From Thermoplasmata archaeon (GTDB lineage Archaea > Thermoplasmatota > Thermoplasmata > Lutacidiplasmatales > UBA184): DNA of 64,000 bases. Made by a program: the position numbers and the translations under genes. Shown here one piece after another: positions 7,597 to 13,917 of the stretch. Numbering within the stretch: the stretch's first letter is position 1; each line of letters begins with the position of its first letter. A model generated the notes under the pieces. The model had not been told where the DNA came from. It ran no database searches and was given only the letters and a program-made list of their open reading frames with translations. The stretch lies in contig DAHUZP010000018.1 of assembly GCA_027306505.1 (NCBI GenBank), positions 1 through 64,000 of the forward strand, given 5' to 3'.

Positions 7597-10500
7597 TCAC
7601 AAGGGGGGAGGCGCCGAGGCGCTGCCGGAGGTCGCGTTCGACGAAGTGGAGGCCGATCCTGACGCCGAGGATGCGGACGACGTGCCCGAGCCTGGCGGGG
7701 TCCCCACCTTGCGGTCGGTCGCCGACCAGGTACTGGGTGGCGGCAGGCGTGCGATCGGGGCCCTCAGCGACCAGCCCGCTCCGTCGGCGGGGGAGGAGGA
7801 GGAGGGTGGCGCTCCAGGAAGCGTCGCGAAGCCGGCGCGGCGGCCCTGGCCCGAGGGGGAGGCTGAGCTGACCGAGGGGGGGAAGGGGGTCGGGGGTCCG
7901 GGGGTGGCCAACTGTGGATACCCTCCAGCTTCACGGCCCGCGGCCCAAGGCGGCCGCTGGGGCACGGTGGGGGTCGGGGGCGGCGAGAAGGTGGGTGCAG
8001 GGGAAGGTGCGGGCGGCGGCGGAGGTGCGCTCGTGGGAATCGGTCCTCCGGCGGGCGGGAGAGCGTCCGGGGGCATAGCGGGGGAGGTCGTCCCGGCCGC
8101 CCCCCCGGTCGAGGCCCCCTTCCCTGCCCGTGCGGCCTTCGCCCTCGCCGCGGCGAGCTTGGCACGTGCGATCTTGGCCTCCTTGCTCGTGTCCCCGGGA
8201 GCGAACGCCGCCGCCGCGGCCTCGGCCGCCTCGACATCGGATGCGCCGCCCACCGTGGCTCCTGAGGTCATGGAAGGGCCCGTGCTGCGCGGACCCGCCC
8301 CGGCACCCGCCCGGGCCGCCTTGGCCTTGGCCGCGGCAAGCTTGGCGCGCGCGATCCTCGCCTCCTTGCTCTGGTCGTACGGAGCGAAGCCTGCGGCCGC
8401 CTGCTGGGCGCCCTGGAGGTCGGGAGCGGCCGTCGCGGCGGCGGGCGCGGCGACCCCGCCTCCCTGGGTGGCGCGCGACGCACGCAGCTGCGCGGTACGG
8501 AGCCTGGACCTCGCGACCCGCGCCTCCTTGCTTTGATCATCTGGGGAGAAGGCCGCGGCCGCCGCCTCCGCCGCCAGGAGGTCGGCGGAGGTCGGCGCGG
8601 CCGACGCGGCCGCCCTTGCGCCACCTCCGGTCGCCCCCATCCCTCCCTCGGAACCGGCGGGCCCCGCCTTCGTCTTCCGACGGGGACCGGTGAGGACGAG
8701 GAAGAGCAGACCGACCGCCATCAGCATGAGGAGCTCAAGTCCGGTCGTCCCGGGGTCCCCGATCCCGGTCCAGATGGCGGGTGCGATGAAGCTCCCCGAA
8801 CCTCCGGTGGTCCCTCCCGGTGGAGGGGAGGTGGACTTCAAGAGGTGCACGGTCACCTGGGCCAGCGTCGTGTGGCGGAGGGTGTCCGTCACCGTGACCG
8901 TTGCGGTGAAGTTGCCGGCCGAGGGGTAGGTGAAGGTCGTCGAGTTCCAGGCGACCGTGGTGCTCTTCGCGGCGTCGCCGAAGCTCCAGTGGAAGGGCGA
9001 GGGGTAGGTGCCGGACCCGCCCTTGAGGCTGAGGGTGAAGTTCACCTTGAACGGGGGGGCGCCAGGTCCCGGCGCGGTCGCGTTCAACGAGGCGACGAGG
9101 GGGGGATAGATCATCACCGACGCGTTCGCCGAGGCCGTGTCGCCCTTGGAGTCCGTCACGGTCACCACGACCTGGTAGGTCGTCGCGACGCTCGCCTGGA
9201 AGACGTGGGCCGCGTCGGTGCAACCGGTGTTGGTGCAGCCCTGGACGGAGCTCCCATCGCCCCAGCTCCAGACCACGGACGTGTACGGGGGCGTACCTCC
9301 GGTGATGGAGGCCGCCGCGCCCACCGAGGCGGGGGACTCGGCGCGGGAGAGGTTGAGGCCCAGGGCGACCCCGAAGACCACGTCGACCGACGTCTGGAGG
9401 TTCACGGAGGTCCCGCTGGAGTCCGAGACGACCGCGGTCACGGTGAAGTTGCCTCCTCGGTGATAGGTGTGCTGGACCAGGAGGCCCGAGCCGGTCGACC
9501 CGTCGCCGAAGTTCCAGGCGGCGGTGTACTGCCCCGTCCCCCCGTTCGCGGAGACGCTCGCGTTCACGCTGAGGGGGGCGTAGCCGCCGTTGGGGGTGAC
9601 GGAGATCGTCGCCTTCAGCGCCCCGCAGGAGCCCCCCGTGACCGAGACGGTCGGGGCGGTCGCCGTGCCCGTCCGCCCGGAAGCGTCCGTCACCGTGAGC
9701 GAGGGACCGTAGCTCCCCGCGCACTGGTAGACGTGCTCCACCGTCGCCGTCGTGCCCGACGGGCTCTGGTCGCCGAAGCTCCAGAGGTAGGTGTAGGGGG
9801 CGGTACCACCGGTCACGGTCGCGGTCAAGTTCACGTGGAGCCAGGCCGCCCCCGTGGTGGGGGTGTCCGTCGCCGAGACCGAGAGGGGAGCGGCCGGGGA
9901 GACGACGACCGAGGTGGAAGCGGGCGCGGTCGCCCCTGAGCTGTCGCTCACCGTCACGGTGGGCGCGAAGTTCCCGGCCGTGGTGTAGGTGTGGGAGACC
10001 GTGGCGCCCGTCCCGACGCCCCCATCGCCGAACGCCCACGTGTAGGCGTAGCCCCCGGTCCCGCCGGAGGCGGTCGCCGTGAAGTTCACCACAAGCGGAG
10101 CGAAGCCTGAGGTCGGGGAGGCGACCACCGACGCGGTCAGCACGGCCGCGGCGCCGGCGGTGATCGTCACGGTCGCGGTCGCGACCTGGGAATTGGCGTC
10201 GGTCAGCGTCACCACCGCGTTGTAGGTCCCGGTCGTCGTATAGGTGTGGGAGGGGTTCTGGCTGGTGGAGGTGGTCCCGTCCCCGAAGTTCCAAGCGTAG
10301 GTGTAGGGGGAGGTCCCTCCCGAGCCCGTCGCGCTGAAGGTCACCGCGAGCGGAGCGACCCCGGAGGTCGGGGTCCCGGTCGCGCTGACCGAGGGCTGAG
10401 CTGGCGCGGCGATGAAGTCGACGATGTTGTAGCGCTGGCTGCTGTGCCCAGGGCCGCAGTAGATCGTGCAGTAGAGCTCGTCCCCGCTCTCGGCGGTCGT

Positions 10501-10971
10501 TGGGGCCGTGAAGCTCGCTGACGCCCAGGACCCTACGGGGGCGGCGAGATCAATGAGGGAGCCCAGGGAGTTGGAGTAGATGCCCATCCCGTGCTCGTTC
10601 ACGCCGCCGTTGCTGGGGTCAGGGGGGAGGCTCGTCACGTTGAGGTGGACCGTGTAGCCCTCGAACATGTCCCAGGTGGCGCCCGAGGTCGTCGTGACGG
10701 TGGCGCCGGTCACGGTGTTCGTGATCGTGAAGTTGTAGTCCCCCCCGGTGACCGAGAACCACTGGTTCCCGGGGGTCGACCTCACCGCTGGGGGTCCCAG
10801 GATGCCGCCAGGGCAGGCGACGGCGCCCGGTAGGTGACATCGCAGGTCGGACGGTACGAGCCCTCCGTACCCCCCGAAGAGCGCGAGGCCGGCGAGCACG
10901 AAGCACAGGGGGGTCCGAAGTCGATCGTAGGATGGTCGCAAGTGTCTGGGCCAACCCGCTTTCGCCTTCAT
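7597..10971 (-). CDS. Surface protein: CuA-like cupredoxin domain, six PKD repeats, membrane helix, repeat-rich cytoplasmic tail
   Basis: 1124 residues. A signal or anchor helix lies at about 20-38. Residues about 65-190 look like a cupredoxin: H127 in an EHGMGIYSN loop, then C168-x3-C172-x3-H176-x2-Q179. This is the CuA spacing of cytochrome oxidase subunit II with Gln where Met is usual. Six PKD-type beta domains follow (about 192-735), several with the FGDG core. One helix (about 743-760) is followed by a basic stop-transfer stretch. The tail carries three 35-residue Ala/Lys repeats (SKEARxARxKLxxA) and a Pro/Ser-rich end. The protein is probably displayed outside with its tail inside. It is the first gene of an operon with the zinc-ribbon RnfD-like and TPR genes, with TATA box CTATATAG at 11048-11055. 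Confidence 0.8.
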   Translation of the reverse strand: MKAKAGWPRHLRPSYDRLRTPLCFVLAGLALFGGYGGLVPSDLRCHLPGAVACPGGILGPPAVRSTPGNQWFSVTGGDYNFTITNTVTGATVTTTSGATWDMFEGYTVHLNVTSLPPDPSNGGVNEHGMGIYSNSLGSLIDLAAPVGSWASASFTAPTTAESGDELYCTIYCGPGHSSQRYNIVDFIAAPAQPSVSATGTPTSGVAPLAVTFSATGSGGTSPYTYAWNFGDGTTSTSQNPSHTYTTTGTYNAVVTLTDANSQVATATVTITAGAAAVLTASVVASPTSGFAPLVVNFTATASGGTGGYAYTWAFGDGGVGTGATVSHTYTTAGNFAPTVTVSDSSGATAPASTSVVVSPAAPLSVSATDTPTTGAAWLHVNLTATVTGGTAPYTYLWSFGDQSPSGTTATVEHVYQCAGSYGPSLTVTDASGRTGTATAPTVSVTGGSCGALKATISVTPNGGYAPLSVNASVSANGGTGQYTAAWNFGDGSTGSGLLVQHTYHRGGNFTVTAVVSDSSGTSVNLQTSVDVVFGVALGLNLSRAESPASVGAAASITGGTPPYTSVVWSWGDGSSVQGCTNTGCTDAAHVFQASVATTYQVVVTVTDSKGDTASANASVMIYPPLVASLNATAPGPGAPPFKVNFTLSLKGGSGTYPSPFHWSFGDAAKSTTVAWNSTTFTYPSAGNFTATVTVTDTLRHTTLAQVTVHLLKSTSPPPGGTTGGSGSFIAPAIWTGIGDPGTTGLELLMLMAVGLLFLVLTGPRRKTKAGPAGSEGGMGATGGGARAAASAAPTSADLLAAEAAAAAFSPDDQSKEARVARSRLRTAQLRASRATQGGGVAAPAAATAAPDLQGAQQAAAGFAPYDQSKEARIARAKLAAAKAKAARAGAGAGPRSTGPSMTSGATVGGASDVEAAEAAAAAFAPGDTSKEAKIARAKLAAARAKAARAGKGASTGGAAGTTSPAMPPDALPPAGGPIPTSAPPPPPAPSPAPTFSPPPTPTVPQRPPWAAGREAGGYPQLATPGPPTPFPPSVSSASPSGQGRRAGFATLPGAPPSSSSPADGAGWSLRAPIARLPPPSTWSATDRKVGTPPGSGTSSASSASGSASTSSNATSGSASAPPPL
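8122..8571 (-). repeat. Three tandem coding repeats of about 105 bases
   Basis: Three divergent copies encode units beginning AAAAAFxPxDxSKEA and ending KAARAG-like, at about 8463-8571, 8306-8409 and 8122-8229. Each is helical, alternating Ala and basic residues. They lie in the cytoplasmic tail of the CuA-PKD protein. Confidence 0.7.
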
Positions 10972-10994
10972 CAGAGACTGCCTACGTCCATGAC

Positions 10995-11018
10995 GGCCCC
11001 CCTCGGTGCGAGGGGGCC
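10995..11018 (-). promoter_or_regulatory. Leader hairpin and six-codon uORF before the CuA-PKD gene
   Basis: GGCCCCCCTC can pair with GAGGGGGCC (one-base bulge) in the roughly 50-base leader. Just after it, an ATG at 10991 opens a six-codon frame whose TGA (10973-10971) overlaps the main ATG as TGATG. This could couple translation. Confidence 0.35.
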
Positions 11019-11047
11019 AGCTATGCGATGCTTCGGATTGTCACGGG

Positions 11048-11055
11048 CTATATAG
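11048..11055 (-). promoter_or_regulatory. TATA box of the CuA-PKD operon
   Basis: CTATATAG, a near-ideal archaeal TATA box in otherwise GC-rich DNA. It predicts a transcription start near 11025 and a leader of about 54 bases. Confidence 0.6.
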
Positions 11056-11080
11056 GCTTGATTCAAGGGAAGACATCGAG

Positions 11081-11107
11081 CGCCCTCCTCGATCTCTATC
11101 GAGGGCG
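11081..11107 (-). terminator. Hairpin after the polytopic membrane protein gene
   Basis: CGCCCTC (11081-11087) pairs with GAGGGCG (11101-11107); an alternative 7-bp stem CCTCGAT/ATCGAGG with a four-base loop overlaps it. It lies 55 bases past the stop of the upstream minus-strand gene and before the next TATA box, a natural terminator position. Confidence 0.45.
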
Positions 11108-11161
11108 ACCCTCAGAGGGCCCCCAAGGTCCCGAGGGGTCTCAGAGGGAGGTCTCGGGAGG

Positions 11162-12253
11162 TCACGCCCCGCCCGAGGAAGCAGGGGGGCCGCTCACTTC
11201 AGCGGCCTCCGGCGAAGAGCGGGTTCCTCGAGGCACCTCCCCGGTCGTCCCCTCCTCCTCGTTCGCCCCATCGCTCCCTCGAGCTCCCTCCGCCCCTCCC
11301 TGCTCGGAACCAGGGCGACCGGCGACCGAGGCCTCGGGCCGCGTCGGTGGGGCCCCGTCCTCCCCTGCCTCCGCGTCGTTCGTCGCGCTCTCGGGAAGCT
11401 CCTCGCTCATCCGGCTGCCGGGGGCGGTGATCCGGTGGATCAGGAGGACCAGTACCACGACGCTCGCGAGCTCGAGCGCTCCGTCCCACATCCAGTTGAG
11501 CGAGCGGAAGGCCGTGAAGTAGGACCCTGAGGCCGGCAGGGCGGCCAGCGCCGCGTACTCGAGGATGGGGGGTGAGCAGCAACCGGAGCAGAGGCCCAGC
11601 AACGGCACCCACGTGAGGAACGAACGGGTCGGGGGCGCGATCCCCACCTTGCTCGTCCTCCCGACCGAGCTGGGCGCGCAGGCCAGTCGGCGGGCACGGA
11701 GCTCGTACTCCACCAGAAGGACGCCCCCCCAGAGCCAGGAGATGATGAGGAAGGTCCCCACGATCTGCAGGTTCAGGATCCCGCCCACAGGTCCCGCCAC
11801 GTACTCCACCGACGGGAAGAGGCCGAAGGGCGTGAGGATGGGAAGGACCACGGCCGAGTTAGGCCCAGAACCTGCGGGAGCGAGCTGGAGGGCATCGACG
11901 CCCACGATCCAGACCAGGAAGGAGCCGATGACCAGGGCGAGGAAAGCGACGGTCCGACGGGCACCCCTGCGAGCCATGCGGACCCAGGGCCGGAACGGCT
12001 GGACGACCAGGAAGAAGAGCGCGCCCGCCCAGAGGAAGAAGACCAGCGTCCCGATCACCGACCACCCACCGGGGAACCAGGCATCCCCCGAGAGGACGGT
12101 GAGGAGGAGGAACTCTGCCGCCGTGAGGCACGCGAAAGCGAGAGGACGGACCGCACGGGAGGCGGGGACCTGCCGACGAGGGCGATGCGAGGCGGGCCTC
12201 GAGCCTGTACGAGGGGAGAGCCATGTGGGGAGCGCGGGGGATTCAGGGGCCAT
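11162..12253 (-). CDS. Polytopic membrane protein with a CSGCCSPP motif
   Basis: 363 residues, family not recognised. Six or seven hydrophobic helices span about 35-275. In the second half, after an Arg-rich cytoplasmic loop, the sequence LCSGCCSPPILEY opens a helix; a cluster of three Cys at a membrane face suggests metal binding or redox chemistry. The last 90 residues are a disordered Glu/Ser/Pro/Gly tail. It is encoded just upstream of the CuA-PKD operon on the same strand but separated by a hairpin and a TATA box, so it probably has its own transcript. A link to copper handling is only suggested by location. Confidence 0.65.
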   Translation of the reverse strand: MAPESPALPTWLSPRTGSRPASHRPRRQVPASRAVRPLAFACLTAAEFLLLTVLSGDAWFPGGWSVIGTLVFFLWAGALFFLVVQPFRPWVRMARRGARRTVAFLALVIGSFLVWIVGVDALQLAPAGSGPNSAVVLPILTPFGLFPSVEYVAGPVGGILNLQIVGTFLIISWLWGGVLLVEYELRARRLACAPSSVGRTSKVGIAPPTRSFLTWVPLLGLCSGCCSPPILEYAALAALPASGSYFTAFRSLNWMWDGALELASVVVLVLLIHRITAPGSRMSEELPESATNDAEAGEDGAPPTRPEASVAGRPGSEQGGAEGARGSDGANEEEGTTGEVPRGTRSSPEAAEVSGPPASSGGA

Positions 12254-12570
12254 ACGCGTGAGGGACGACGTGCCCAGGGGGATGGGGGATGGGGGAAGAG
12301 GGCCCGGGTCCCATTTGAAGCCGGCTCCCCACCCCCGAGGCGAGGGCCGGGGGGTCCTGGGCGCCCCCCCTCCTCACCGAGCCTCCCTTCCCACCCCCGA
12401 CAAGGGGTCGAGAAGAAGGCCCGGCGCAAAGGAACAGCGAGGGGGGCGCATGGGCCTCGGACCCACTCGCCAGGAGCCAAGGCCGGCGGGGGACGGAGGT
12501 GCCCGTGGGCGAACCACCATGGCCAAGATTGATATGCTCCTCACCGCCCAGAGAACGCGAGGACCCCAAG
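12254..12570. other. 317-base gap, no gene recognised
   Basis: G/C-rich with long G and C runs. Overlapping frames on both strands are Pro/Arg/Gly-rich and unconvincing. I see no tRNA or SRP-like element. Confidence 0.4.
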
Positions 12571-12777
12571 ATGCCCAGCGCGACCGACGAGCGGTCACCA
12601 CGGAAGAACCACCCTCCGTCCCCCCCCGCTCCTCCCCCTCTCCTCAACTCCCCGAACGCTCTGCTCCCCTCCACGGGAGGGAAGGCCCCCTCGCCCTCGC
12701 GCTTCTCCCCGAAGTACGTCCCTCGCCTCATGGTCTACGACCTCTCCGAGTACCAGGAAGACCACTGGCGGGAGTAG
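12571..12777 (+). CDS. Small hypothetical protein (doubtful)
   Basis: A 68-codon frame. The N-terminal two thirds is Ser/Pro-rich, but the end (RLMVYDLSEYQEDHWRE) looks like real protein sequence. The ATG at 12571 has no clear ribosome site; an AT-rich stretch at 12528-12536 could be a promoter. A longer start at 12499 is possible. It may be chance. Confidence 0.3.
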   Translation: MPSATDERSPRKNHPPSPPAPPPLLNSPNALLPSTGGKAPSPSRFSPKYVPRLMVYDLSEYQEDHWRE

Positions 12778-12853
12778 GCCACGCCCCCTGCCCGTCGGGC
12801 ACCGGGCCCGGACGGTAGCTTTTCCTTCTCTCCTGGCGTCACGTTCAGGGAAC

Positions 12854-13027
12854 ATGACCCCTGACGACCCCGCTCCGAACACGATGGAGGACCTGGAACG
12901 CCGTGTCGCTCGCCTCGAGAGGCTCGTCGCGGTCCTCGCCGAGAAGCTCCAGGTGCGGACCGACAACCCCAACGACCGCCGTTCGGTCACCACCAAGGTG
13001 ACCTACGACTGGCAGGGCACCCGATAG
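12854..13027 (+). CDS. 57-residue coiled-coil protein
   Basis: Starts at ATG 12854 and stops at TAG 13025-13027. Residues 11-35 form an amphipathic helix with Leu/Val heptads (MEDLERRVARLERLVAVLAE), followed by a polar tail rich in Thr, Asp and Arg. The composition is much more protein-like than random GC-rich frames. No family is recognised; it may be a dimerising small adaptor. Confidence 0.6.
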   Translation: MTPDDPAPNTMEDLERRVARLERLVAVLAEKLQVRTDNPNDRRSVTTKVTYDWQGTR

Positions 13028-13047
13028 GTACCTCGGTGGAGGCCCCT

Positions 13048-13854
13048 TCAGGGTCTCGGGACGGACGGCGCGACCGGACCCGCGGCGAAACGGGCACGCT
13101 CCAGTACCTCGATGAGCGAGCGGACCCGTAGGACGTCGTTCCCCCCGTCGTCCAGCCGGCGGTTGAGCTCGGGATCGTCGTCCCCCTCCACGGTGTAGCG
13201 TTCCCACAGGCCAGAGTAGAGGACCGGTCCTGCTCCCGCCGCTCGCGCGCCCGCGACGTCGATGTCCCAGCGGTCCCCCACGTGGAGCAGGTCTCCTGGG
13301 GGGACCCCCAGGCGCTCCCCCGCGACGCGGAAGATCTCCGGGGAGGGCTTCCCCTCTCCCACCTCGCAGGAAGTGACGATCGTCTGGAAGAGGGGACCCC
13401 CCCGGGACTCGAAGAAGCGCCGCCAGCTCTGCTCCCTGCGCCCGGTGTTGGTGACCGCGATGACGGGCACTCCGCGCTCCCGAAGGGCCCGGACCAGCTC
13501 CTCCGCCTCCGGGTTCACCTCTGGAGGGCTCTCCCGGAGGCCCGCGTCGGAGTACCGGGCGCCCGCCTCCTCCCTCGGGACGCGCAGCCCTCCTCCCAAC
13601 CCCTCGGCGAGCGCCGCGACGAACCGTCCGGGGTCCATCGTCTCGCCCCACAGCCCGTCCTGGTGGTGCGCCCGCCGGACCTCCCGCTGGACCCGCCGGA
13701 GCTCCTCCGGATCGGGGAGCCCCTGGGGCAGTTCCAGGACCGAGCGAAGGACCCGCTCGCGGGCCTCGCGCCAGCGCTGGAGCGTGCCCTGGGAGAAGGA
13801 GACGGTCGTGAACCAGAGGTCGAGCGAGAGCGCTCGGTAGAGGTGGTCCCTCAT
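13048..13854 (-). CDS. HAD-superfamily hydrolase (haloacid dehalogenase-like phosphatase)
   Basis: 268 residues. The HAD motifs appear in order: SLDLWFTT near the N-terminus (nucleophile D12, with Trp at the position where phosphatases have the second Asp), VTNTG for motif II, GKPSPEIF for the motif III lysine and GDRWDIDV for motif IV. A helical cap occupies about residues 20-110. Lack of the second Asp is typical of the dehalogenase/DUF-type branch rather than classical phosphatases, so the substrate is open. ATG 13854 is preferred over TTG 13869 because the conserved fold starts immediately after it. It stands alone on the minus strand. Confidence 0.82.
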   Translation of the reverse strand: MRDHLYRALSLDLWFTTVSFSQGTLQRWREARERVLRSVLELPQGLPDPEELRRVQREVRRAHHQDGLWGETMDPGRFVAALAEGLGGGLRVPREEAGARYSDAGLRESPPEVNPEAEELVRALRERGVPVIAVTNTGRREQSWRRFFESRGGPLFQTIVTSCEVGEGKPSPEIFRVAGERLGVPPGDLLHVGDRWDIDVAGARAAGAGPVLYSGLWERYTVEGDDDPELNRRLDDGGNDVLRVRSLIEVLERARFAAGPVAPSVPRP

Positions 13855-13917
13855 GGGCAGGGGGCCCAAGAGCGCACGGAGAGAGAAAAGGGGAACGAGC
13901 GATGGCGTCGCCCGGGC

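Noticed and set aside
9000-10400. Regularly spaced DNA similarities resembling a repeat array
   Set aside because: They are PKD domains of a coding sequence (FGDG cores about 85 codons apart), not CRISPR; unit and spacer lengths do not fit.
12243-12731. 162-codon minus-strand frame
   Set aside because: Gly/Arg/Pro-rich, no domain, and without a promoter; the plus-strand alternative has a more protein-like end.
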